Shown here: positions 44,087-52,917 of the stretch, in pieces
How positions within the stretch are numbered: position 1 is the stretch's first letter
Layout: each line of letters opens with the position of its first letter
NCBI RefSeq assembly: GCF_000968375.1
Contig: NZ_CP009933.1
Span: forward strand, 1 to 64,000
Direction: 5' to 3'
DNA length: 64,000 nucleotides
From: Clostridium scatologenes
Lineage (GTDB): Bacteria > Bacillota > Clostridia > Clostridiales > Clostridiaceae
Translations under genes and position numbers: made by a program
The notes under the pieces: generated by a model
What the model saw: only the letters and a program-made list of their open reading frames with translations
Databases searched by the model: none
What the model was told of the DNA's origin: nothing

Positions 44087-45640
44087 ATGATTAAGAAAAA
44101 TTTAGTTAAATCAGCTGGCATAATTATATGTATTGCAATAATAAGTAAAATTTTGGGATTCTTACGTGATGCAACTATAGCCTCTTCATTTGGAGCTTCT
44201 TTAAGTACAGATGCATATATTATGTCGCTAATTATACCTAATATTTTATTTGAAGTAATAGGAACCGCAATTTCTATAACTTTCATTCCTATATTAAGTG
44301 AAAGTTATAGAAATAATGGAAAAGACGATATGTTTAATTTCAGTAATTCTATAATAAATTTGCTATTTTTAATATGTATATTTTTATGTATTTTTGGATG
44401 GATATTTACACCAGATATTGTGAGAATTATTGCTCCTAAATTTAGCGGCGAAAAATATATTCTTACTATAAAGCTTACTCATATAAGTATTATTAATATA
44501 CTTTTTATGAGCATTACTGCAGGCTATACTGCAATTCTTCAGACTTTAAATGATTTTACAGCTCCTGCTCTCATGGGGATTGCACTTAGTGTACCAATAA
44601 TTATATATAACTTTTTAGGAGCAAGATTCGGAATATATGGACTTGTTATTGTTACTTTGATTGGATATGGACTTCAAGTAATAATCCAAATACCCTGGAT
44701 TATTAAGAATAAGTACAAATATAGTTTAAAAATTAACTTTCATGATTCAAGAATTAAAAAGATGTTAGGATTAATTATGCCTATATTAATTGGGGTTGGA
44801 GTTGATCAAATCAATAGTTTAGTAGATAGAATTATGGCTTCTGGACTTCCAGATGGAAGTATAGCTTCTCTTGATTTTGCTACAAAAGTTAATAGTTTAG
44901 TATATTCTATATTTGCTATGGCTATAGTTACGGTAATTTATCCTACATTATCTACAGAAGGTTCTGAAAACAATTATTCAAACTTCAGAAGGTATATATC
45001 GAAAGCTATAAATAATATAAATATGTTGATGATACCTTCAACTATTGGACTTGTTATTTTGAGATTTAATGTTATAAGGATATTGTTTAAGCATGGAGCA
45101 TTTAATGAAAATGCTGTTATTATGACTTCAAAGGCATTATTATTTCTTTCTATAGGTATGATTTTTTATGGTATTCGTGATGTTTGTAATAGAGCATTCT
45201 ATGCTTTAAAAGATACAAAAACGCCAATGATTAATGGTATTTTTGGGGTATGTGCTTGTATAAGCATGAATTTAGTAATGGTTCCAAGAATGGGGCTTGC
45301 AGGTCTTGCACTTGCAAATACTACCTCCGCAATAGTTTGTGCATTATTTCTAATTAAAAATTTAAGAAAAAAAATTAATGGTATAAACGGAAATGAAATA
45401 CTGGATAATGGAATAAAAATATTTATTTCTTCTATAATCATGGGAGCTGGAGTTTATGGAATTGAAAGATTTATGAGCCAATTCTTATATGGATTTAGAG
45501 GTGAAATTATATTGCTTATATGCTCAATTTTAGTTGGGGTAACAATATATTTTATTATGCTTATGATTTTAGGTGTAAAAGAATTTAAATTTATAATGAA
45601 AATTTCTAAAAATAAGTTAAAAGCATTGATTCAACATTGA
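44087..45640 (+). CDS. MurJ/MviN-family lipid flippase (Wzx role)
   Basis: 517 residues with about 14 membrane helices. The N-terminus (AGIIICIAIISKILGFLRD, then TIASSFGASLSTDAY) and the central DQINSLVDRIMASGLPDGSI are MviN/MurJ hallmarks of the MOP superfamily. Because it lies within a polysaccharide locus that has no other flippase, I infer that it moves the lipid-linked repeat unit across the membrane; a housekeeping lipid II role cannot be excluded. GGAGGAAG precedes the ATG. It ends 47 bases before the first gene of the lasso-peptide cluster. Confidence 0.85.
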   Translation: MIKKNLVKSAGIIICIAIISKILGFLRDATIASSFGASLSTDAYIMSLIIPNILFEVIGTAISITFIPILSESYRNNGKDDMFNFSNSIINLLFLICIFLCIFGWIFTPDIVRIIAPKFSGEKYILTIKLTHISIINILFMSITAGYTAILQTLNDFTAPALMGIALSVPIIIYNFLGARFGIYGLVIVTLIGYGLQVIIQIPWIIKNKYKYSLKINFHDSRIKKMLGLIMPILIGVGVDQINSLVDRIMASGLPDGSIASLDFATKVNSLVYSIFAMAIVTVIYPTLSTEGSENNYSNFRRYISKAINNINMLMIPSTIGLVILRFNVIRILFKHGAFNENAVIMTSKALLFLSIGMIFYGIRDVCNRAFYALKDTKTPMINGIFGVCACISMNLVMVPRMGLAGLALANTTSAIVCALFLIKNLRKKINGINGNEILDNGIKIFISSIIMGAGVYGIERFMSQFLYGFRGEIILLICSILVGVTIYFIMLMILGVKEFKFIMKISKNKLKALIQH

Positions 45641-45687
45641 TAAATTTATTATAAAATAATGGCAAATGAAAGGAAGTGTTATTAAGT

Positions 45688-46926
45688 ATGGATATTGATC
45701 AAGAAACAGTAGTAAATTTTTTATCTGCATCAATACGTTGGAAAAAAGTTGATGACTGTAATATAAGTAATATTAATTGGAAAAGAATTTTTGAGATTTC
45801 AAAAGAACAGGAAATATATACGATTCTTTATCCTAAAGTAAAAAAACTTAGTAATGCTGTAAAACCTGAAAATGAAATTATGTATGAATGGAAAAGAAAA
45901 ACTATTTTGGCCTCATTAAATCAGAAAAAAAATATAAATAGAATGAGCTGCGTACTAAAAAAATTTAATCAAGCTAGAATTTCATCAATAGCATTGAAAG
46001 GATTGGTAATTAGAGAATTTTATCCTATTAAGGAATTAAGAACTATGTCAGATTCAGATATACTCATACATATTGAAGATTTAGAGAAAGTTAAAAGAAT
46101 TCTATTAAACATGGGATATTTTCAGAAGCATAAAGATTCAAAGCATGTAGTATTTTTACACAAACAGTACCTTCCCATTGAGCTGCATTGGTTATTAATA
46201 GATAAAAATTATTTTACTAAAGCTGGCTACCTAGAAAAAGATGTATGGAAAAATGTTCAATCTATAAACATATGTGGTACAAATACATTAGTACCTTCTA
46301 TAGAAAATCAAATTCTATACTTATGTTTACATATGGCAGTGCATTTTTTGTATTCAGGATTTGGACTTAGACAACTATCGGATCTTGTACTTTTAGTTGA
46401 ATCAGAGAGAAATAAAATAAATTGGGATATCTTTTATAAAAAAATTAGAAAATGTAAAATTCAAAATTTTGTTATTGTATTATTTGAAGTTTGCAGAAGA
46501 TTGTTTAGAATGGATGTACCATATATACTATATAATAAAAAATTAGAAAATAGCCAGTATGTAGATATGATTATACATAATGTTTTTTCTAGAGGAATTT
46601 ATGGAGGAATTTATGGTAAAGCAAGTATGAATTCGGTAGGTGATAATGTTTTAATGTTACATAATGTGAATAATGGAAAGTTTTATACTTGTATAGCAAG
46701 ACTTAAATATATTATAAAATTTCTTTTTCCAAGACGATATAAACTTTCAAAAAGATATAGTTATGTAAAAGGAAATAGGGCATTTATACCTATAGCATGG
46801 TTACATCGTCTTATATATGGTTTCTTTCGTAAAGACTTTAATATAAAACAAAAAATTCTTTTTTTATTAGCACAAGCTGATTTTTTAAGAGAGCAGGAAA
46901 AATTATTTAAATGGTTAGAATTATAG
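45688..46926 (+). CDS. Lasso-cluster nucleotidyltransferase family protein (NTP_transf_5)
   Basis: 412 residues with the fold of PF14907-type nucleotidyltransferases: ALKGLVIREFYPIKELRTMS (from residue 102), the DxD metal site Asp122/Asp124 in SDSDILIHIE, and the later LPIELHWLL (163-171). Such proteins are common in Firmicute lasso clusters that also encode an HPr-kinase-like peptide kinase, where one studied relative decorates the peptide phosphate with sugar. I therefore infer a tailoring role. The ATG at 45688 lies behind AAAGGAAG at a long spacing; a GTG at 45676 abuts that site and is rejected. It is the first gene of the cluster. Confidence 0.82.
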   Translation: MDIDQETVVNFLSASIRWKKVDDCNISNINWKRIFEISKEQEIYTILYPKVKKLSNAVKPENEIMYEWKRKTILASLNQKKNINRMSCVLKKFNQARISSIALKGLVIREFYPIKELRTMSDSDILIHIEDLEKVKRILLNMGYFQKHKDSKHVVFLHKQYLPIELHWLLIDKNYFTKAGYLEKDVWKNVQSINICGTNTLVPSIENQILYLCLHMAVHFLYSGFGLRQLSDLVLLVESERNKINWDIFYKKIRKCKIQNFVIVLFEVCRRLFRMDVPYILYNKKLENSQYVDMIIHNVFSRGIYGGIYGKASMNSVGDNVLMLHNVNNGKFYTCIARLKYIIKFLFPRRYKLSKRYSYVKGNRAFIPIAWLHRLIYGFFRKDFNIKQKILFLLAQADFLREQEKLFKWLEL

Positions 46927-47034
46927 ATAATTGATTTGAAAAGATATGAATATTAGTCAATTGTTGAAATATAATGAATATAAGATTAACTGTTTTATAC
47001 TATAAATATTAAAAATAAGAGGAGAGTGAATTCT

Positions 47035-47325
47035 ATGGAAACATCTAAAAAAATTAGTCTTGAAACAGTTATTATACAAAAGACAGGCCTAGATACAACT
47101 AATATGGATGGAGAAATAGTTATGATGGATATAGATAGAGGTAAATATTATTGTTTTAATGAGGTTGGAAGTAGAATATGGGAACTTATTGAAAGAAAGT
47201 TTTCAGTAAGGGAATTAATTAAAGTGTTATTAAATGAGTTTGAAGTAGATGAAAAGACCTGTGAAGATAGTGTGTTAATCTTTTTAAATAGAATATATAA
47301 TGAAGAGCTCATTTCAGTTGTTTAA
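47035..47325 (+). CDS. Lasso leader-binding protein (PqqD-like RRE, B1)
   Basis: 96 residues of the PqqD/RiPP-recognition-element family: three N-terminal strands (LETVIIQKTG, GEIVMMDIDRGKYYCFNEVG) and a helical part (SRIWELIERKFSVRELIKVL, FEVDEKTCEDSVLIFLNRI). It binds the precursor leader and hands it to the protease. The ATG at 47035 follows GAGGAG at a good spacing; a GTG at 47026 is too close. The last 26 bases overlap the B2 protease gene, so the two halves of the leader-processing machinery are translationally coupled. Confidence 0.9.
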   Translation: METSKKISLETVIIQKTGLDTTNMDGEIVMMDIDRGKYYCFNEVGSRIWELIERKFSVRELIKVLLNEFEVDEKTCEDSVLIFLNRIYNEELISVV

Positions 47326-47779
47326 AAAAGTATCCAAGCTATTTAGGCTAACTTGGATAGAGAAGTTACTATTCTTAGAAGCCTTTTTACTTACGGGTAT
47401 AATAAGATTTGCAATTTTATTTTTATCTTTTAATAAATTAGCGAGGTTTTCAGGAAAATATAAGAAAGAGTCATCTAAAACTATAAGTAATAAAGATGAA
47501 GCCATAATTAGAAAAGTTGGATGGGCTGTTTTTGCAGCAAGTAAGCGTACACCTTGGGAAAGTAAATGTTTAGTTAGAGCTCTTACTGCACAATTAATGT
47601 TAAGTACTCGTAAAGTTAGTAGTACTCTTTATCTGGGTGTGGCTAGAGATAAAGAAAAAAAACTTATAGCACATGCTTGGCTTAGAAGTGGCAAAGATAT
47701 TATTACTGGGGCTAATGAAATGGAAGAATTTACTGAAGTTGCAAGATTTGCAAATGATGGTGGGAGGAGAATGATTTGA
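47300..47779 (+). CDS. Lasso leader peptidase (transglutaminase-like, B2)
   Basis: 159 residues of the lasso-maturation B2 family. The cysteine-protease triad is Cys90 in ESKCLVRALTAQ, His125 in LIAHAWLR and Asp133 in SGKDIITG. It cuts the leader from the precursor after delivery by the B1 protein. The N-terminal 50 residues are hydrophobic/basic (LEAFLLTGIIRFAILFLSF), as usual for this family. Start overlaps B1 by 26 bases and its stop overlaps the cyclase TTG start by four, so B1, B2 and the cyclase form one coupled unit. Confidence 0.92.
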   Translation: MKSSFQLFKKVSKLFRLTWIEKLLFLEAFLLTGIIRFAILFLSFNKLARFSGKYKKESSKTISNKDEAIIRKVGWAVFAASKRTPWESKCLVRALTAQLMLSTRKVSSTLYLGVARDKEKKLIAHAWLRSGKDIITGANEMEEFTEVARFANDGGRRMI

Positions 47780-49740
47780 GTGCAGTATGTGGTATTTTTA
47801 ATATAGATGGAAGCATAGTTTCATCAGAAAAAGCCTCAAAAATGATGGATAAGCTAAAAATATATCCTTTTGATAGCACAAGCGTATATTTAAAAAATCA
47901 AATATTTTTATGGTGTGGTATTCAGCATATTACTCTAGAATCACGGGTAGAAGTACTTCCTGTATATGATAAAAATATGGGGTTAGCTTTAACAGCAGAT
48001 GCCATTATTGATAATAGAGAGGAATTGTTTTATATCTTTGATATTTCCAAAAAAGAATCAATGAGTGTTACTGATAGTGAATTGATTTTGATGGCTTATA
48101 AAAAATGGGGGTATGATTCTCCTAAATATCTGGTAGGAGATTTTGCTTTTGCTGTATGGGATGAAAGAAATAGAGAATTGTTTTGTGCAAGAGATCATGT
48201 AGGAGCTAGAACTTTTTATTATTTTTATTTGGAAAATGTATTTTGTTTTTGCACTGTGATGAAACCATTATTTGTTTGTGATGAGAATAACATAAGTTTA
48301 AATGAAAGGTGGATTACAGATTTTCTTGCACTAGATGGTATACAGCATGAGTTTGAATGTAATGAAACTATATATAAGGGGATTTTTCAGTTGCCACCAT
48401 CATGCAGTATGATTATTGATAATAAAGGTATTAAGATAAATAAGTATTGGAATCCTATAAAAAATGTTCAACCTTTAAGGTGTAATACTGATGAGGAATA
48501 TGAGAAAGCTTTTATAAAGGTTTTTGCAGAAGCAGTAAATTGTCGTTTACGAAGTACTAGCGAAGTTGGTATTATGCTAAGTGGTGGTTTAGACTCAGGG
48601 TCTATTGCTTGTATTGCGGCTAAAAGTTTATCTAAATATGATAAGAGATTAAAAGGCTTTTGTTCTATTCCAATTGAAAGCTATAAAAATAATAAATCAA
48701 AATATTATGTTTCTAATGAAAGTAAATATATAGAATCACTTAAAATAAGATCAGATAATATAGATGTTTGCTATTGTAGATGTGATGGTAAAAATTCAGT
48801 TACAAATATTGATGCATTTATTAATATGTTTGAGCAACCTTATAAGATAGTACAAACTTTATATTGGTACAATGATATTGTAGAAAAAGCTTCTCAAAGT
48901 GGATGTAAGGTGTTATTAAATGGACAGTTTGGAAATAGCACAATTTCTGATGGTGAGTTTATGATACATGCACTTACGTTGTATAGAAATTTTAAATTTA
49001 CAACTCTATTCAAGGAAATAAAGGCCTTTAGCAATCTAAAAAAAATACCTTCATCAAGAGTGAATAAAATTCTATTAAAAGCAATTTTACCTTATAAATT
49101 CAGAAAAAGTATAAAAAACATATTAAACAAAAATTTTGATAGATTTGGTAGTGTACCTGTAAATCCAAATTTAATAAAAAAATGGAATGTTGCACAAAGA
49201 TTTGATAAGAAATTTTATAATCAACTTACAGAACGATTTTTGGATTATTATGAAAGTCAAGAATATACTGTTGATCCACTGGCATTTTCTCATATTGGTG
49301 CAATTGAGACAAAGATTGCTTTAGCTAATGGAATCATTATAAGAGATCCTAGTAAAGATAAACGTGTTATAGAATTTTGTTTAAGTTTGCCTAGCGATCA
49401 ATTTGTTAGAAATGGACAAGAAAGATACCTTATACGCAGATCTATGAAAGGCATATTGCCAGATAAGATAAGACTTAATGTATCTACTAGAGGACTGCAA
49501 AGTGCAGATTGGATTCAGCGATTAGAGCCAATATGGAAAGTTGTTTCAAGTGAATTGGAGAATATATTGGAACACGGAGAGATTAATTATTATATAGATC
49601 ATGATAAGTTAGAGAAAGGATTAATTCAGTTAAGAGATGGATTAGATGAAAAAAAATCTGACTTAATACGAATGATTTTGATAACATTAGTATTTTCAAG
49701 GTTTATCCGATCATTTCATAATGATGTTATTTATCTATGA
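47776..49740 (+). CDS. Lasso cyclase (asparagine-synthetase-like, C)
   Basis: 654 residues. An N-terminal glutaminase-like domain (about 1-170) and a C-terminal ATP-pyrophosphatase synthetase domain with LSGGLDSGS at 268-276. It activates a ring-position Asp/Glu by adenylation and closes the macrolactam with the core N-terminus. The start is TTG at 47776 behind GGGAGGAGA. The protein begins MSAVCGIFNIDG: Cys is residue 5, not residue 2 as in true asparagine synthetases, so the glutaminase nucleophile cannot be N-terminal. This distinguishes the lasso cyclase from AsnB. Position between B2 and the precursor supports the role. Confidence 0.92.
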   Translation: MSAVCGIFNIDGSIVSSEKASKMMDKLKIYPFDSTSVYLKNQIFLWCGIQHITLESRVEVLPVYDKNMGLALTADAIIDNREELFYIFDISKKESMSVTDSELILMAYKKWGYDSPKYLVGDFAFAVWDERNRELFCARDHVGARTFYYFYLENVFCFCTVMKPLFVCDENNISLNERWITDFLALDGIQHEFECNETIYKGIFQLPPSCSMIIDNKGIKINKYWNPIKNVQPLRCNTDEEYEKAFIKVFAEAVNCRLRSTSEVGIMLSGGLDSGSIACIAAKSLSKYDKRLKGFCSIPIESYKNNKSKYYVSNESKYIESLKIRSDNIDVCYCRCDGKNSVTNIDAFINMFEQPYKIVQTLYWYNDIVEKASQSGCKVLLNGQFGNSTISDGEFMIHALTLYRNFKFTTLFKEIKAFSNLKKIPSSRVNKILLKAILPYKFRKSIKNILNKNFDRFGSVPVNPNLIKKWNVAQRFDKKFYNQLTERFLDYYESQEYTVDPLAFSHIGAIETKIALANGIIIRDPSKDKRVIEFCLSLPSDQFVRNGQERYLIRRSMKGILPDKIRLNVSTRGLQSADWIQRLEPIWKVVSSELENILEHGEINYYIDHDKLEKGLIQLRDGLDEKKSDLIRMILITLVFSRFIRSFHNDVIYL

Positions 49741-49786
49741 TTCTTTCATAGTAAATATTTATAAAAATATAGGGAGGTAAATTATT

Positions 49787-49933
49787 ATGGAAAAGAAAAT
49801 TTGGAATCCACCAGAATTTTTGGAATTAGGAGTTCAAAGTACTGAAAAAAGCAAAACGTGGCAAGGGGGTGTTGATGCAACTTGGACTGATGGTAGTGGC
49901 AATACTTGGGAGTCACACTCAGGTACTATGTAG
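49787..49933 (+). CDS. Lasso peptide precursor (A)
   Basis: A 48-codon gene with AGGGAGG 10 bases before its ATG. The leader MEKKIWNPPEFLELGVQSTE holds the leader-recognition pattern W6-x2-P9-x-F11-x2-L14-G15, in place of the usual Y-x2-P-x-L-x2-L. Then KSKTWQ, then a probable core GGVDATWTDGSGNTWESHSG plus TM (residues 27-48). If the core starts at Gly27, Asp35 is position 9, giving a Gly1-Asp9 ring of nine; a start at Gly28 would give a ring of eight. Thr-Trp occurs three times (24-25, 32-33, 39-40). It does not end in Ser, unlike paeninodin-type peptides whose terminal Ser is phosphorylated. Cleavage site is inference. Confidence 0.88.
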   Translation: MEKKIWNPPEFLELGVQSTEKSKTWQGGVDATWTDGSGNTWESHSGTM

Positions 49934-49957
49934 TTAAGCTGCAAATAATTAAAAAAG

Positions 49958-50062
49958 ATGGAGTTGCTGCTAATAATAAATACTATAATATATTTTGTTA
50001 GTTTTTAATTTGCAAAACATCATATTGTATATAAATTCTTTAGTTCAACAACTCCATTTTGA
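49958..50062 (+). terminator. Long-range hairpin between precursor and kinase genes
   Basis: ATGGAGTTG (49958-49966) pairs with CAACTCCAT (50049-50057), followed by TTTGATA. The 82-base loop is AT-rich. It may protect the precursor message or limit read-through so that precursor exceeds the enzymes. Confidence 0.4.
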
Positions 50063-50093
50063 TAAAAATATTACTTGTAGAGAGGAATTATTA

Positions 50094-51026
50094 ATGACTT
50101 TTGACTGTAAAATAAAAGAAAAATATCTTTATCGGGCTTATGAATTAAATATTGAATCTGAAGTATTATTACCAGAATTATTGCCTTTGGAGCATAGGAA
50201 GTATGTTAAGCCAGATATAAGCATATGTTATGGAGAGGTACCTAAAAATGTAAGGCAATCTATTGATAAAGGGCAAACTTTTAACTTTGAAAAAAACAAA
50301 ATGTGGTTTTTTATAAAGAAAGTTGCAATTTTATATATATATAATGGAAATACTATAATTGTAGATCTTTATGAAAATTATAATAAAGATCATTTGCGAT
50401 TATTTATACTTGGGAGTGCGTTTGGAATGTTGTTACTTCAGAGAAATAATGTAGCAGTTCATGGAAGTGCTCTTGTAATAGATGGGAAAAGTGTGATATT
50501 TACAGGATTAAGTGGTGCAGGAAAATCAACTTTATCTGTTGCTTTAAGAAATAGGGGTTATAAATTTTTAACAGATGATATTTCTGTTATAGGAGAAAAT
50601 TCTGATGGAAGTTTTATTGTAAAACCAGGTTTTCCTCAGCAAAAACTATGTATGGATGCTATGATAAAAATGAATTATAGTATTGAAAAATTTACTAAGG
50701 TAAATGATGATAGGGATAAATATGCTTTATCTGTAGGTAGTCTTTTTAGTAAAAAGTCAGCTCCATTAGCGGCTATTTTTGAATTAGTAGTTGATGATGT
50801 GGATAATGTTGAAATTACCAAAGTTACTTCTAGTGAAAAGCTATTAAGAATGATGAAAAATATTTATCTTATTGAAGTAACTCGATATTCTGGTATGGAT
50901 AATTCTTTTTTTAAAAAGTGCATTGAGATTGCAAATAAGACTTCATACTATAGAATAAGTAGACCTAAAAAAGGTTTTTCAATAGACCAGCAAATAGAAC
51001 TTATCATTGAAAAATTAAAGCAATAA
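50094..51026 (+). CDS. HPr-kinase-like peptide kinase of the lasso cluster
   Basis: 311 residues of the HprK-type P-loop family. The P-loop is GLSGAGKST (138-146), preceded by VAVHGSALVIDGKSVIF; the Asp pair 161-162 (FLTDDISVIG) is the likely catalytic/metal site. In paeninodin-like clusters such kinases phosphorylate the C-terminal Ser of the precursor. Here the precursor ends SHSGTM, so Ser42, Ser44 or Thr47 would be candidates, or specificity differs. The ATG at 50094 sits behind GAGAGGAA; a TTG at 49995 upstream would add 33 unrelated residues. Confidence 0.87.
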   Translation: MTFDCKIKEKYLYRAYELNIESEVLLPELLPLEHRKYVKPDISICYGEVPKNVRQSIDKGQTFNFEKNKMWFFIKKVAILYIYNGNTIIVDLYENYNKDHLRLFILGSAFGMLLLQRNNVAVHGSALVIDGKSVIFTGLSGAGKSTLSVALRNRGYKFLTDDISVIGENSDGSFIVKPGFPQQKLCMDAMIKMNYSIEKFTKVNDDRDKYALSVGSLFSKKSAPLAAIFELVVDDVDNVEITKVTSSEKLLRMMKNIYLIEVTRYSGMDNSFFKKCIEIANKTSYYRISRPKKGFSIDQQIELIIEKLKQ

Positions 51027-51065
51027 TAAAGTTATTTTAATAAATATACTATATTAGCAGGTGAT

Positions 51066-52763
51066 ATGAAATTGAAGGATATGTACATTAGAATAAAATG
51101 GATATTTAATCAAGCGAAACCAGCGCTCCATTATCTTGTAATAATTGTTATACTTGCTGCTTTTTCAGCAGCAATAGGAACTTATAGAGCTATAGTATCA
51201 AAACACCTTGTTGATGCAGCTACTACACTACAGAAAAGTAAGTTATTATATGTCTTAATGGTATTTGGAGCATGCATAATCATTGATTTAATTATAAAAT
51301 CAAGTGCATCTATAATAACTGCGAAATTTTCTGTAGATATTTCCAATAATATTAGAAGAAGCTTGTATACAAAAATTATGAAAACAGAATGGATAAAATT
51401 ATCTAAATATCATAGTGGAGATGTTTTAACTAGAATAACTAGTGATGTTGATGCTGTAACTAATATGATTTCAACTACGATCCCATCAATGATCTCATTA
51501 AGTGTGTTACTTATTGGGTCTTTTATAGCACTTTTATTTATGGAACCAATTCTAGCATTAATTTTAATTATTATATCTCCTGGTTCAATTTTATTAAGTC
51601 GCTTTTTTTCATCAAGATTAAAAAAAATGTATCTGAAATCCCAGAAGTTAGAGTCGGAATATCGTTCGTTTTTAAATGAATCAATTCAAAATATTGTAAT
51701 AGTTAAAAGCTTTTGTCTTGAAATGAAGAATGTTAATAGATTAAAAAATATCCAAAGGAATATAGTAAAAATAACTTTATCAAAGACAAAGTTATCTATG
51801 ATGGCAAATGTTATTTTATCCTTAGGGTATTGGAGCGGATATTTTCTTATTTTTAGCTGGGGTTCCTTAAAACTTTTGAGGGGAACTACTACTTTTGGAA
51901 CACTTACAGCTATGACACAACTTATAGGAAACATACAAGGACCAGTTTCAGGATTGGCATCTTTGCTACCTTCAGCAATGTCTGCTTTAGCTTCCACTGA
52001 AAGAATTATGGAACTTGAAGGTTTAAATACTGATGATAATTATTCAATAAAAAAGGATATAAAAGCTGTAGGTATAGTTTATAAAAGTGTTTATTTTAAT
52101 TATAAAAAAAATGTTACTGTATTAAATAATATATCACTTAATATTAATCCTAGTGAAACAATAGCACTTATAGGACCTTCAGGGGAAGGAAAAACAACTT
52201 TTTTATATTTGCTGCTGGCTCTAATAAGTCCTACAAAAGGTCATCTATATATAAAAGATGGTTCAGATAAAATAGATATTAGTGCTTCTACTAGAAAATT
52301 TATATCCTATGTTCCTCAAGGTAATACTCTCTTTTCAGGAAGTATTGCGGACAATCTGCGCTTAGGTAATCCATATGCAACTGATGAAGAACTTAAATCA
52401 GCTGCAAAAGCAGCCTATGCTTGGGAGTTCATCAAAGATTCCCCAGAAGGTTTTAATACCAAATTAGGAGAGAGAGGAACAGGTTTATCAGAAGGACAAT
52501 CTCAGAGAATTGCAATTGCTCGTGCATTGCTGCATAAGGCTCCAATACTAATATTAGATGAGGCAACTTCAGCCCTTGATTCAGAAACAGAGGTAAAGGT
52601 TCTAAAAACTATCAAAAATTTAAAGCCTGTACCAACTTGTATAATTATTACACATAGGAATACAGCATTAAAAATATGTGATAGAGTATTCAAATTAGAA
52701 AATAACCACATTATAGAACAAAGTAGTTTGATTTTTAAAGATATTGAAGCTGATGTAATTTAA
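51066..52763 (+). CDS. Lasso peptide ABC exporter (D)
   Basis: 565 residues: a six-helix transmembrane domain (about 20-310) fused to an ATPase domain with Walker A IGPSGEGKTTFL, Q-loop YVPQGNTLFSG, signature GTGLSEGQSQRIAIARAL (LSEGQ instead of LSGGQ) and Walker B ILILDEATSALD. It would work as a homodimer to export and give immunity to the mature lasso peptide. AGCAGGTGAT precedes the ATG. It is the last complete gene of the cluster. No peptidase domain is present, which fits lasso systems in which B2 removes the leader. Confidence 0.92.
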   Translation: MKLKDMYIRIKWIFNQAKPALHYLVIIVILAAFSAAIGTYRAIVSKHLVDAATTLQKSKLLYVLMVFGACIIIDLIIKSSASIITAKFSVDISNNIRRSLYTKIMKTEWIKLSKYHSGDVLTRITSDVDAVTNMISTTIPSMISLSVLLIGSFIALLFMEPILALILIIISPGSILLSRFFSSRLKKMYLKSQKLESEYRSFLNESIQNIVIVKSFCLEMKNVNRLKNIQRNIVKITLSKTKLSMMANVILSLGYWSGYFLIFSWGSLKLLRGTTTFGTLTAMTQLIGNIQGPVSGLASLLPSAMSALASTERIMELEGLNTDDNYSIKKDIKAVGIVYKSVYFNYKKNVTVLNNISLNINPSETIALIGPSGEGKTTFLYLLLALISPTKGHLYIKDGSDKIDISASTRKFISYVPQGNTLFSGSIADNLRLGNPYATDEELKSAAKAAYAWEFIKDSPEGFNTKLGERGTGLSEGQSQRIAIARALLHKAPILILDEATSALDSETEVKVLKTIKNLKPVPTCIIITHRNTALKICDRVFKLENNHIIEQSSLIFKDIEADVI

Positions 52764-52887
52764 ATATAGAAAAAATGCTCATGGTTTTGTTGTCGGTAGA
52801 ACTTCACTTATTAGTTATGTTCTTATAGATGTTGTAGGAAGTTTAATTGGTATTTTTAATTTTTCAAAAACATATAATAAAACATAA
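52759..52887 (+). pseudogene. Fragment of a lost gene
   Basis: An open stretch without a start codon overlaps the end of the exporter gene and stops at TAA 52885-52887. It reads FKYRKNAHGFVVGRTSLISY then VLIDVVGSLIGIFNFSKT, which looks like real protein with one membrane-like segment. No upstream continuation exists in frame (the stop lies just before 52759). I do not recognise the family. It could be the tail of a gene lost when the lasso cluster or the neighbouring LytR-type gene moved here. Confidence 0.35.
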
Positions 52888-52917
52888 AACTATATAATAT
52901 GAAAAGCAGGTTATTTT

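Noticed and set aside
47776..49740. Housekeeping asparagine synthetase
   Set aside because: The Cys is not N-terminal, and the gene overlaps the lasso B2 protease gene and precedes the precursor.
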